Source: an uncultured Elioraea sp. (GTDB taxonomy: Bacteria > Pseudomonadota > Alphaproteobacteria > Acetobacterales > Acetobacteraceae). Taken from it: a stretch of 34,749 nt of DNA. Of the stretch, positions 25,377-34,276 are shown piece by piece. The first letter of the stretch is position 1; each line of letters begins with the position of its first letter. The translations under genes and the position numbers were made by a program. Location of the stretch: NCBI GenBank assembly GCA_937928775.1, contig CALFVI010000056.1, positions 1-34,749 of the forward strand, given 5' to 3'. A model generated the notes under the pieces. It saw only the letters and a list, made by a program, of their open reading frames with translations. It ran no database searches and was not told where the DNA came from.

Positions 25377-26353
25377 GTCACCTCCTCTGCGCGGATGCAG
25401 CGCGACCGCCGGTTTGCCCCGACGGCGCGGAGTTCGACCGGTCGGGTACAGAGGTCGACCGCGAGCGGACAGCGGTTGCGGAAGCGGCAGCCGGTCTCCA
25501 CACGAGTGAGGTCTGGCACCTGCCCGGGGATGGCGTCGATTGGGCGATCGGGGTCCTCGAGCGAAGGCAGCGAGGCGAGGAGGCCCCGCGTATAAGGGTG
25601 GCGCGGACGGGCGATCACTTCCGCCGTCGGCCCCTCCTCAACCACCTCGCCAGCATACATCACTACGATGCGCTCGCATCGTTCCGCCACCACCGCGAGA
25701 TCGTGGGTGATCATCGCCACCGCAAGCCCGCTCTCCCGTCGTAGCCGATCTATCAGATCGAGCACCTGGGCGCGGATGGTGACGTCGAGTGCGGTGGTCG
25801 GTTCGTCGGCGATTAGGAGTTTCGGTTCGGCGGCGAGTGCGATCGCGATCATCGCCCGCTGGCGCATGCCGCCCGAGAACTGGTGCGGATAGTCGTCGAG
25901 ACGGCGTCCCGGCGCGGGGATGCCGACACGGTGCAGGAGGTCGACGGCGCGGTCGCGCGCGGCGGCCCGCGTGCGGGCGAGGCCGTGGGCGAGGATGGTC
26001 TCGACGATCTGCGTGCCGATGGTGAGCGCGGGATTGAGCGCCGAGAGGCTGTCCTGCATGACCAATGCCATGGCTCGGCCGCGCAGCGCGCGACGCGCGG
26101 CGGTGGAAAGCCCGATGAGGTTGCGGCCCTCGAACAGGATCTCGCCCGCTTCGATGCGGCCGGGCGGACGGATCAGGCCGAGCACTGAGAGGAACGTGAC
26201 GCTCTTGCCCGAACCCGATTCGCCAACGACGCCGAGCGCCTCGCCGGCGGCGATCTGGAGATCCACGCCATTGCAGGCGGCTAGGAGACCACGGCGCGTC
26301 GGAAACACCGTGCGCAGCCCGCGCACAGCGAGCAACTGTTCCGCCCCGGTCAT
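25373..26353 (-). CDS. Oligopeptide-type ABC ATPase (DppD/OppD-like)
   Basis: First ATPase of the importer, 326 residues and intact. Walker A is GESGSGKS (44-51), the Q-loop region is MALVMQDSLSALNP, the signature HQFSGGMRQRAMIAIALA, Walker B LLIADEPTTALDVT and the H-loop AVAMITHDLAVVAE. The C-terminal TIGR01727-type region (RHPYTRGLLASLPSLED, then the Cys-containing GCRFRNRCPLAVDLC) is typical of the peptide/nickel group and may hold an iron-sulfur site. ATG 26353 overlaps the stop of the permease gene (26350) by four bases, and its stop overlaps the next ATPase start in the same way. Together with dppF-like it would power peptide or related uptake. Confidence 0.9.
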   Translation of the reverse strand: MTGAEQLLAVRGLRTVFPTRRGLLAACNGVDLQIAAGEALGVVGESGSGKSVTFLSVLGLIRPPGRIEAGEILFEGRNLIGLSTAARRALRGRAMALVMQDSLSALNPALTIGTQIVETILAHGLARTRAAARDRAVDLLHRVGIPAPGRRLDDYPHQFSGGMRQRAMIAIALAAEPKLLIADEPTTALDVTIRAQVLDLIDRLRRESGLAVAMITHDLAVVAERCERIVVMYAGEVVEEGPTAEVIARPRHPYTRGLLASLPSLEDPDRPIDAIPGQVPDLTRVETGCRFRNRCPLAVDLCTRPVELRAVGANRRSRCIRAEEVT

Positions 26354-27252
26354 GACGGATGCAGCCTCGGGTCGAAGGCGTCGCGCAGACCTTGGCTCGC
26401 GAGGTTGATGGCGAGCACGAGGGCGAGGATGGCGAGCCCGGGAATGGTGGAAACCCACCAGGCATCGACCAGGAAATCCCGCCCATCCGCCACCATCGCA
26501 CCCCATGAGGGGGTGGGCGGCTGCACGCCAAGACCGAGGAAGGAGAGCGAGGCCTCCATGATGATCACGTAGGCCATGCGGAAGGTGGCGACGACGAGCA
26601 CGGGCGAAAGGACGTTGGGCAGGATTTCACGCAGCATGATGTGGCCCGGCCCGCAACCAAGCGCGCGCGCAGCCTCGACGTACTCCTGCTCGCGCGCCGC
26701 CAGCGTCTCGCCGCGTACCACGCGGCAGGTGAACACCCACTCCTTGTAGACCAAGGCGAGCACGATGTTGTGCAGGCCTGGGCCCATCATCGCCATCAGT
26801 CCGATGGCGAAGACGAGATAGGGAAAGCCGAGCAGCGTGTCGACCACGCGCGAGACGAGCGTGTCGATCCAGCCCCGGAAATAGCCGGCGGCCAGTCCTG
26901 CGAGAGTGCCGATGACGGCGGCAAGTCCGATCACCATCAGCGCGACGACGAGCGAGATTTGCGACCCCCAGATCAGCCGCGACAAGATGTCGCGCCCGAG
27001 CCCGTCACAGCCCAGGACGAATGCCCACTCCCCGCCCTCGACCCAAGCCGGGGGTTGCAGGCGACGAAACAGGTCGGCACCCGCTGGGTCGTGCGGTGCG
27101 ACCCACGGGGCGGCAAGGGCGAGCAGAACGAAGGCCAGGATGACGCCGGCCGAGGCGAGGCCGGTGCGATTGGCGGCGAACCGCGCAAGCCCCAGCCGAA
27201 GCGGCGATCGGGGGCGGAGATCGGGCTCGGTGACCGCAGCCGACCCGCTCAC
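26350..27252 (-). CDS. Peptide-type ABC permease (DppC-like)
   Basis: Inner-membrane permease, 300 residues. The N-terminal OppC-type segment (NRTGLASAGVILAFVLLALA, then PWVAPHDP) is followed by the LGCDGLGRDILSRLIWGSQI loop typical of DppC/OppC, a MetI-type core, the EAA loop YVEAARALGCGPGHIMLREI and the conserved SFLGLGVQPPTPSWGAMVAD. About six membrane segments are expected. It lies nine bases after the DppB-like gene and overlaps the DppD-like gene by four bases. The gene looks intact. Confidence 0.9.
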   Translation of the reverse strand: MSGSAAVTEPDLRPRSPLRLGLARFAANRTGLASAGVILAFVLLALAAPWVAPHDPAGADLFRRLQPPAWVEGGEWAFVLGCDGLGRDILSRLIWGSQISLVVALMVIGLAAVIGTLAGLAAGYFRGWIDTLVSRVVDTLLGFPYLVFAIGLMAMMGPGLHNIVLALVYKEWVFTCRVVRGETLAAREQEYVEAARALGCGPGHIMLREILPNVLSPVLVVATFRMAYVIIMEASLSFLGLGVQPPTPSWGAMVADGRDFLVDAWWVSTIPGLAILALVLAINLASQGLRDAFDPRLHPS

Positions 27253-27260
27253 AGCCGCAC

Positions 27261-28256
27261 CTAAGGGTTCAGCACCGTGTAGAGCAGGTCGGCGGCGAAA
27301 TTGAGCGTGACGTAGGTGACCGCGTAGAGCAGCACCGCCGCCTGCACGAGCGGATAGTTGCGGGCGAAGATGCTCTCAACGACGAGGCGCCCGAGGCCCG
27401 GCCAGCCGAACACGGTCTCAACGATCATGTTGCCGCCGAGAAGCTGGCCGGTTTCGATCGCAGTGACGGTGACGGCCGGAATGAGCGCGTTCTTCAGCGC
27501 ATGCAGGAGAAGCACGCGCCGGCGCGGCAGCCCCTTCGCTTCGGCGAACAGCACGTAGTCGGAGGCCAGCACCTCGGCCATCGAGGAGCGCACGACGCGC
27601 GCGAGCAGAGCCGCGGTGGGCAGCCCGAGCGTGATGGCGGGGAGGGTGAGGTGCGCGAGCACGTTACGCAACGCGGCGACCTCACCGGCTACCAGCGTGT
27701 CGATCAGCAGGAAGCCCGTGACCCGCGGCACGTCGAAGCCGAAGCCGATGCGCCCTCCGACCGGAAGCAGGCGGAGTTCGACCGCGAACAGCAGGATGAG
27801 CAAGATGCCGAACCAGAACCCTGGCAGCGAGACGCCGAAAAGCGACGCGGCGGACAGCGCGCGGTCAAGCAAAGTGTCGCGCTTCACCGCCGCGATCACG
27901 CCCAAGGGAATGGCGACGGTGATCGCGACGAGGAGCGCGACCAAAGTGAGTTCTATAGTCGCCGGCAGCCGCTCCGCGATCACGTCCCACACGGGGCGGC
28001 GGTGGAAGAAGGAGATGCCGAACTCGCCCTGAACGGCGTTGCCGAGGAAGATGAAGAAGCGTTCAGCAAGTGGGCGGTCAAGCCCGAGATCGCGCCTCAG
28101 CGCCTCGGCCTGCTCAGCTGTGGCGCGCTGGTCGGCGAGCATGATCTCGACGGGATCGCCCGGCGTGAGGGTGATCATCAGGAAGACGATCAAGCTCACC
28201 CCGAACAATACGAGGAGGAGCTGGAGGAGGCGTTCAACCAAACGGCTCACAGTCAC
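27261..28256 (-). CDS. Peptide-type ABC permease (DppB-like)
   Basis: Inner-membrane permease of about 331 residues. It begins with the DppB signature (LLQLLLVLFGVSLIVFLMIT, then LTPGDPVEIML), has the long periplasmic part RRDLGLDRPLAERFFIFLGN, the EAA loop DYVLFAEAKGLPRRRVLLLH and NALIPAVTVTAIETGQLLGG, and ends with the conserved VVESIFARNYPLVQAAVLLY segment. I place the start at GTG 28256, ten bases after GGGAG; an in-frame GTG at 28250 and an open frame up to 28292 also exist. It follows the binding-protein gene by 100 bases. It looks intact. Confidence 0.88.
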   Translation of the reverse strand: MTVSRLVERLLQLLLVLFGVSLIVFLMITLTPGDPVEIMLADQRATAEQAEALRRDLGLDRPLAERFFIFLGNAVQGEFGISFFHRRPVWDVIAERLPATIELTLVALLVAITVAIPLGVIAAVKRDTLLDRALSAASLFGVSLPGFWFGILLILLFAVELRLLPVGGRIGFGFDVPRVTGFLLIDTLVAGEVAALRNVLAHLTLPAITLGLPTAALLARVVRSSMAEVLASDYVLFAEAKGLPRRRVLLLHALKNALIPAVTVTAIETGQLLGGNMIVETVFGWPGLGRLVVESIFARNYPLVQAAVLLYAVTYVTLNFAADLLYTVLNP

Positions 28257-28356
28257 GTAGCCGCAACTCCCGGCGACCCCGGCGCGCGGCAACCGTCGAA
28301 ATCAGGCACCGTGTTTATCGAAGCGTCATAAGCGGATCGGCTCAAGCCGGCCCTGC

Positions 28357-29902
28357 TCACGCCACGATGCGCACGCGATGGAGGTTGATCCGGCTGTCCG
28401 CCTGCGGCCGCCAACCGGCGATGCGCCGCGATACGCCGTAAATGTCCTGCGGCAGCCAAAGGAAGATCCACGGCGCCTGATCGGTGACGATGGCTTGGGC
28501 GCGCTTGTACATCTCGGCGCGCTTCGACTGGTCGAGTTCGGTCTCGGCGGCATCAAGCAGGCGATCGACCTCAGGGTTGGAGAAGCCGGCGGTGTTGCCG
28601 CGCCCGCCCGTGCGCAGCGTAGGTACTATGATGTCGGAAGGGTCGAGGGAGCCGTTGCCCCAGGAGGTGAGTAGCATGTCGCGCTCGCGACGCCGCGCGG
28701 GATCCTGCCACATCGGGGTGAGAACCGCGCCTTCCCAGACTTGCGCGCGCACGCGGACCCCCGTGCGCGACAGGAGAGCGGCGATCGCCTCCGCCACCTC
28801 CTTCAGCGCGGCAGTGGTGTCGAGCACCATCTCTGTTCCTTCTGCCACGCCGGCTTCGCCGAGCAGGGCGCGCGCGGGCGAGGTCGTGGCGGTATTCGGG
28901 GAGGTCGGGGTTGAAGGCAAAGGCGTCGGGACTCATCACGCCGCGGAGGGGGGTGGCGGTGTTGTTGAGGATGCGCGCGATGATTGCCTGCTTGTCCAGG
29001 GCGTGATTGAGGGCATGCCGCACCCGTACGTCGCTGAACGGCGCTTTCACGTTGTTCAGCGCGACGAAGAAGGTGCGCGTGCCGTTTACTTTCGCCACCA
29101 AGACATTCGGGTTCGCCTCGACTTGGCGCATGGCTGAGGGTGGCAGCTCGTTGATGATGTCGACCTCGCCGGCGAGCAGGGCAGCCACACGGGCGGCGTT
29201 CTCAGGCAGAATGCGGAAGATCACCCGATCGACCTGGGCGGGGCCAGCAGGAGGGATCTTGGGTGATCCGCCGTAGTAGCCATCGAAGCGTTCGAGGATG
29301 ATTGCCTCGCCGCGACGCCATTCGACGAGGCGGAAGGGGCCGCAACCGTCGGGACGGGTCTGCATGCCCTCCTGGCCCACGCGAGCGACGTGGCGGCGAT
29401 TCACGACCTCTTGGAACGGTAACATCGCGGGCAAGATCGGCCAGGGCTCGCCAAGGATGAAGCGCACCGTGCGGTCATCCACCGCCAACGCCTCCTGCAT
29501 CGGGCCGAGCAGGCCCTTGCGTGGGCTCGTCTGCCCGCCCATGGCACCGTCTTTCACCAGCCGGTTGAAGGTGAAGGCGACGTCTTCGGCAGTGAGCGGG
29601 TCGCCCGAATGGAAGCGGATGTTTGGGCGGAGTCGGAACTCGTAGGTCTTGGCATCCACCGCGCGCCAAGCGTCCGCGATCTCGGGCACGATGCGCATGT
29701 CAGGGTCGCGCGTCAGCAGCCCGTCGTGGATGTTGCGGATGATGGTTTGAGTCTCGCGGTTGCGGTGATTGGCGGGATCGAGGGTGAGTGCGTCCTGGCT
29801 GAAGCCGACACGCACGTCCCGCATTCGACCCTGCGCGCGCAGCGCAGCGGGGGCGAGGCTGACGAACGCTGCACCAGCGAGAAGATTGCGGCGTCGAAGC
29901 AT
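28357..29902 (-). pseudogene. Peptide-type extracellular binding protein (family 5), frameshifted
   Basis: Solute-binding protein of the importer. It begins MLRRRNLLAGAAFVSLAPAA, a signal peptide with a possible twin-arginine motif, after a strong AGGAGG site. Family 5 landmarks are LTLDPANHRNRETQTIIRNI, IADAWRAVDAKTYEFRLRPN and SDVRVRHALNHALDKQAII. The first frame is correct up to YRHDLARAR and then changes; the C-terminal part (ALLGEAGVAEGTEMVLDT up to RINLHRVRIVA) lies in another frame. The sequence is two bases short in a GC-dinucleotide run at about 28866-28878; restoring one GC gives about 515 residues, normal for the family. Slippage at the repeat, or a sequencing error, would explain it. 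The first fragment would still be secreted but lacks a complete second lobe. Confidence 0.82.
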
Positions 29903-29981
29903 GGTCGCCTCCTAGTGTGTTTGTCCGCCTCGTTCTTGGCATCGAGGTCGAGTGCGCGAGCTCACGAGCCTTTGCACATAA

Positions 29982-29997
29982 AGCATGGCGCGTGCCA
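29982..29997 (-). promoter_or_regulatory. Sigma-54 promoter of the transporter operon
   Basis: The minus strand reads TGGCACGCGCCATGCT, matching TGGCACG-N4-TTGCW at all but one defined position, with GG and GC ten bases apart. Initiation would be about 70 bases before the ATG of the binding-protein gene. The matching promoter before atuA and the sigma-54 activator gene in the same block support it. Confidence 0.7.
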
Positions 29998-30060
29998 GAG
30001 TTCGATGCTGGGCGCGAGAGGTTTTTGAAACCGCGCGTAGCCAAGGTCAGCGGGAAAATC

Positions 30061-30083
30061 GCGCGTATGCGTGAAAAACGCGC
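30061..30083. promoter_or_regulatory. Candidate upstream activator site (dyad)
   Basis: GCGCGT (30061-30066) and ACGCGC (30078-30083) form a perfect inverted repeat with an 11-base spacer, about 65-85 bases upstream of the sigma-54 promoter, the usual place for an enhancer of an NtrC/PspF-type activator. A direct repeat (GAAAATCGCG, GAAAAACGCG) overlaps it. Function is inferred from position only. Confidence 0.35.
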
Positions 30084-30127
30084 CAAGCTTTGCCGCTCTG
30101 CCTACCCTCGGCCAACAGTCAGGCATT

Positions 30128-30962
30128 TAGGCTCAGGACCCATCTTCATCGGCTTGGTGCGACGCGGGCGGGCCTGATTCTGGAGGGGACGGAGGCGCCC
30201 TCATGTCCGTCCAGTTCCTGCTCACCGCGGCGCAGATGCGCCGCCTGTCGCAGCACTTTCCGCTGTCCCGTGGCATCCCGCGCGTGGCTGACTGGCGCGT
30301 GCTGAGCGGCATCATCTCCGTCATTCGCCATCGCCTGCGCTGGCGTGATGCGCCTGCGGCCGCGCAAGACCATCGACAACCGCTGCGTGCGCACAAGCCG
30401 CAGGGGGCGTGTTCGACCGCATCGTCACCGCCCTCTCGGCCGAGGGCAGCCAGCCCGAGCGCCTAATGATCAACAGTCCCCACCTCAAGGTGCACCGCAG
30501 CGCCGCCAGCCAGCTGAAAAAGTTCCCCCCTGCATCGGCCGCTAGCTTGGGGCGGGCTGCACTCCAAGCGCCACGCCGCGTGCGACGGCTAGAAACACCT
30601 CGTCGCGCTGCTGCTCACCGAGGGCCAAGTAAGCGACCATCGAGGGCTGACATTATGCTCTCGCGCCTGCCGCAAGCCCGCGCGCTGATCACCAACCGCG
30701 GCTACGACGGCACCCCGTTCCGCACCGGCTTGCAGACTCGCAGCATCACGCCCTGCATCTCCCGACCTGCAGTCGGCAGGTATCCATCCCGCACGACACG
30801 ACGCTCTACCGCCAGCGCCACCGCATCGCGATCATGGTCAGCCGGCTGAAAGACCGCCGCCGCATCGCTATGCGCGACGACTGATGCGCCACCACCTTCT
30901 TCGGCGCCATCACCCTCGCCGCCACCGTCACCTCCAGGCCGAAACGATGGGCCCTGAGCCTA
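30128..30962 (+). mobile_element. IS5-family element, nearly full length, inactive
   Basis: The element is bounded by GGCTCAGGACCC (30130) and GGGCCCTGAGCC (ending 30960), an inverted pair with one mismatch, each flanked by TA, which fits a two-base target duplication. The size of about 831 bases fits the IS5/IS427 group. It shares its 5' end with the fragment at 1-162 and its 3' end with the fragment at 11877-12190; both of those are in the opposite orientation. Confidence 0.8.
30203..30945 (+). pseudogene. IS5-type transposase, frameshifted with a nonsense codon
   Basis: It starts MSVQFLLTAAQMRRLSQHFP and continues as an IS5-type DDE transposase. The frame changes after the PRKTIDNRCVR region; the next frame holds FDRIVTALSAEGSQPERLMI and HLKVHRSAASQLKKFPP, and a further frame near 30657 holds ARALITNRGYDGTPFRTGL. 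Near the C-terminus the segment RDD-stop-CATTFFGAITLAAT shows a TGA at 30882-30884 where the remnant at 11877-12190 has CGA. With several disruptions it cannot make an active enzyme. Confidence 0.8.
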
Positions 30963-31061
30963 GCCCGCGCCAGTTCCGCCATCCCAAGTTTGGTCGCGGG
31001 CGAGAGTTCTCGTCTTGATGGTTATGGCCACGGTGTCAGACTTTAGGCCGCGGGGGAGGGG

Positions 31062-33230
31062 TTAGGGCCGGAACTCCGCCTGAGGGGGCTCGTCTGCGCA
31101 AGGCGGGTCGAGGATGTGCACGGGGAGCGTGTTGGCCTCTGCCTTTTCGCGCAAGAGAGCTGCCCACTCCGGTGGATCTGCTGTGATGTCTGTCACCCCC
31201 ACATACCTCCAGACGAGGAGAGTGAGCAGGGCTGCTTCAGGGGTTGCCGCCTTGACGCGGATCATGCCCTGCTCAGCGTCCCACCACAGTCCTGCGCGCT
31301 TGCAGGCTGCTGCGACGCGACCGTCGGCAAGCAACCTGTGGGCGCGTCGGGTCACGGTTTTGCCCTGTGCGCACCACGACTGGCCGGCTTGGTGCGTGCC
31401 TCGCAGCACAGTCGAGGCGCCCCGCATCACGTGCGCCACCAGGGCTTTGTGCTCCTCGCAGCGTACCCTGGCCCGTGCAGCCCAATCCGGACCATCCGCC
31501 GGCGTGTCGCCACGCCGCAGGGGATCCCGACCAAGGCCCCGAACCTTGGCCAAGACGTGTGTACGCTGAGGGGCCTTCAGCGGAGACCTGTTTTCACCCT
31601 GCGCCCCCTTCCGCCTTGCAAGCGGCGGCAAGGTTTGCGTCACCGTCGGTGTGGGGTGCGGCGCGCTTGTCTGACCTTTCTCTGACGAGGGGAGGGGCGC
31701 GCTGTTGCCGGCTGCAACTCTTGGCGCGAGCTGCTTGGCCAGCGGGGAAATCCGCTGATCGCCCAGGGCGATGATCCGACAACAGGGCGGAGCAGCGGCA
31801 TAGCCCTTCCTCTCTTTCTCGATCAGGCCCGGCAAACGCCCCGCCTGGCATGCTGCTTCGGCTGCCGGATCACCCCCATATAGCGGGCAGCAAGGGTCCG
31901 TGCCCAGGGCGCAGCAGTCTTGCCATCCAAAGTCTCGGCCACGCGGACCCACACCTGATGCCGACCAGGCGCCGTCGCAACGACCAACACAGGCGCTGCC
32001 TCAGCCTGCACCTGCGCCAAGGCCTTGGCCGTCACACCTTCGATCAGCACCACGCCATGCCAGCGGCCACCCGCACGCTGCGTGGGCCCAACGAACAGGT
32101 CATACCCGCGCGCAGACAGGGCCCGAACCCAAAGCACAAAGCGCGAGGCCTCCGCCGCGCGGATCACCCGCCGTTGCCGCTTCGCTCCTTCGGGCGCGAC
32201 CGCTGAACCGGGCTTTGCCCAGACCTCGATCCTGCCGCCCAAGGCCTCAGCCGTTGCCACAAGGGCTTCGAGGGCGCGGGCTGTTGCAAGGTCTTCAGAC
32301 GCTCCTCCAGCCTCGCCAGACGTTCTTCCAGCGCTTGGACCCGCTGCGTCAGACGCGCTACCTCCTCCGCCCTCTCCAAAGCCCGCACGAGGAGACGCTG
32401 CTCCTCCCGGTGCCGGATCTGCGCCACTGTCAGCGGCTGGTCGCTCCCCTCTGTCATCGGACACTCCCCGCGCCAAAAGTCTTGGCCAGGTGTAGGCACG
32501 CCCCAGACGATAGCCGGGCATCACCACCCCCGTCGGCACGTGCCGCCAAGCCATTCCCGTCACCCGCCCCGAGGCCCGCCGCACGGGCACAGGCTCGACG
32601 CCACAGGCGGCAAGACGCCTTGTCCACTCCTCCCACGACAGGCCTGGGCTGATCGTCTGGTCGATCGCTGCCTGCAGCGCAGCCGCCGCCACCTCGCGGC
32701 CTCTCCGCCCCAGCGCCACCTGACCCTTCGTCAGCGCACGCCGGTGATCGAGACCGGCGTCAGGATCCAACACGGGTGATGCCGCCAACCACAGACAGAC
32801 CCCAGTGCGCTTCGATCTCACGAACGGCCTGCTCCGCCAGACGAAAGGACCAAGAGTCCGGGGCCACAGACCCATCCGCACGGATCCGGCTCGCAGCGAT
32901 ATGGACGTGATCGTCGTGCTGCACCGCCACCCACAAATCCCACCCCATCCTCTGCGCGAAATACGCCGCAATGCCGTGCCACTCCTCCTCGCTCAGCACC
33001 CGATCCCCCGCTGCCGCACGCAGACAGGCATGGCGCACATCCCGCGTCACCCGCGGCCGCAGCAAGCGCCGAGCAGCCCACTCCTCCGCCCAAGCTGCGG
33101 GCGTGGTCCCAAACGCTGTCCCCCCGACCACGCGCACCACACCCCGCGGTCTGCCTGAGGCATCTTGCTTCGCCAGCAGGTAGCGGCCCAACCCATGCAC
33201 ATCAGACCCAACTCGCAGAACGGCGATCAT
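31062..33230 (-). pseudogene. Relaxase-primase fusion protein of a mobilisable plasmid, broken into three frames
   Basis: The N-terminal part starts at ATG 33230 (MIAVLRVGSDVHGLGRYLLA) and carries the relaxase histidine triad H105, H108, H110 in QHDDHVHIAASRI; Y17 is a candidate catalytic tyrosine. This frame ends in TGA soon after REIEAHWGL. The next frame continues at SPVLDPDAGLDHRRALTKGQ and covers GRVTGMAWRHVPTGVVMPGY (MobP-type relaxase tail), a variable linker, and a primase-like domain (RFVLWVRALSARGYDLFVGP, then VLVVATAPGRHQVWVRVAET). At about 31877-31883 it shifts again: RTLAARY continues as GGDPAAEAACQAGRLPGLIE, resembling RepB-type plasmid primases; a doubled AT in TATAT explains this. 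The final frame ends at 31062. It overlaps mobC by four bases. Confidence 0.7.
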
Positions 33231-33625
33231 CGCCGCGCCTCCCGCGCCGCCGCCGCCCCTGTCAAGGACGCATGCAACGCCGCAAGCGCCTGCTGCACCT
33301 CCTCTGCTACGCTCTGATCCGCGGACCATCCCGCTGCTGCCAGCCGCTGCATCAGCCGATCCAGAGCCTGGCGCAGGGCAGCAATCGTTGCCGCCTGCTG
33401 CGCCGCCAAGGGATCCACCCGGACCACCCGCCAACGCCCAGCCCGTTCCGCCACCAAGCGACGCACCACTTCAGCGCGCCGCACCCCCGCCTCCGACGCC
33501 AAGGCATCAAGCCGCGCCACCTGCTCACGGGTCAGCCGGATCAGCACCGGCACCATCGGCGCCTCCCGACGCGGACGCCCCCGCCGCCGCGCCCTCGGCC
33601 TGTGATCCGTCACCAGCTCAAACAT
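33227..33625 (-). CDS. MobC-like ribbon-helix-helix relaxosome protein
   Basis: A 132-residue protein. A basic N-terminus (DHRPRARRRGRPRREAP) is followed by a ribbon-helix-helix fold (VPVLIRLTREQVARLDALAS, then EAGVRRAEVVRRLVAERAG) and a long helical C-terminus. Such proteins bind oriT next to the relaxase. The ATG at 33625 is chosen because of GGGAGAG just upstream (33633-33639 on the plus strand); the frame is open further to 33784 but reads as low-complexity. Its stop overlaps the relaxase start (ATGA at 33227-33230). The gene looks intact, unlike its partner. A plasmid copy-control or antitoxin role is a less likely alternative. Confidence 0.65.
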   Translation of the reverse strand: MFELVTDHRPRARRRGRPRREAPMVPVLIRLTREQVARLDALASEAGVRRAEVVRRLVAERAGRWRVVRVDPLAAQQAATIAALRQALDRLMQRLAAAGWSADQSVAEEVQQALAALHASLTGAAAAREARR

Positions 33626-33644
33626 CCCAACTCTCCCAATCCGA

Positions 33645-33678
33645 TCCGCTGAGCGGAGCGCTCTAGAATTTCGCGAAA
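33645..33678. promoter_or_regulatory. Palindrome cluster before mobC: candidate operator or oriT
   Basis: Three palindromes lie within 34 bases: TCCGCT-G-AGCGGA (33645-33657), GAGCGCTC (33656-33663) and TTTCGCGAAA (33669-33678). They sit directly upstream of the mobC start and would suit an autoregulatory site or relaxosome binding site for the ribbon-helix-helix protein. No known nic sequence is recognised. Confidence 0.4.
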
Positions 33679-33784
33679 GGAGTTTCACTGCTTGCTCCGA
33701 AAACAACAAATTCCGCCGTCGCCTGCGCCAAACCCCCACCCGGGCAAGACCTCCCGCCCGCTCCCCTACCGGTCGCGGTCGCAC

Positions 33785-34276
33785 AGCACGCCCCAGCGCA
33801 ACCGACCAGACAGAGACGACACACCAAGCCCCCTCATCGCCGTCAGTGAGAGGACAAAAGGTCAGACCTCAAAGCCTCTGAGCGCGACGACACCGTCCAT
33901 CAGATGAACAGCAAGGCCCGTTGCGCCAGGACATTCACCTCTGGGGCTGACATGTCGGCCAACGAGGAGGTGGCAGATGATCAGAGCGATCGCACATCTC
34001 TGACAGCACGGTGCGGCAAGGATCACACTCAGCACACGCTGCACCGCCTCGGCGAGGCCGTCGGCCCCAGCGCACCCGATCCCGCAGCGACAGTGCTCAG
34101 CGAGCACCACCAGAGGCCTGCAAATAGTCTCGTGCAGATATCGTGGCAGCGCAGGTGAGCCTTCATGCAAGGCGAAGAAGCGACAGCGATGCCTTGCCGC
34201 TAAAGCGCACTCGCGCGCCTACTCCATCCCTGCATCTGGCGTGAGCCCGAAAGCAGGCACAATCCCCACGCCCCAT
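33785..34276. other. Gene-poor stretch between mobC and the IS1380 remnant
   Basis: Frames of 84 codons (33904-34158, plus) and 102 codons (33862-34170, minus) overlap each other and resemble no family I know. AGGTC-A-GACCT at 33859-33869 is a short perfect palindrome. No other feature is supported. Confidence 0.35.

Noticed and set aside
30018-30037. Rho-independent terminator (GGTTT-TTG-AAACC hairpin)
   Set aside because: The stem is only five pairs, has no U-tract, and lies upstream of a promoter where no gene ends.
34185-34220. IncQ-like nic site (GAGTGCGC on the minus strand)
   Set aside because: Only seven or eight bases resemble the IncQ core and there is no adjacent inverted repeat.
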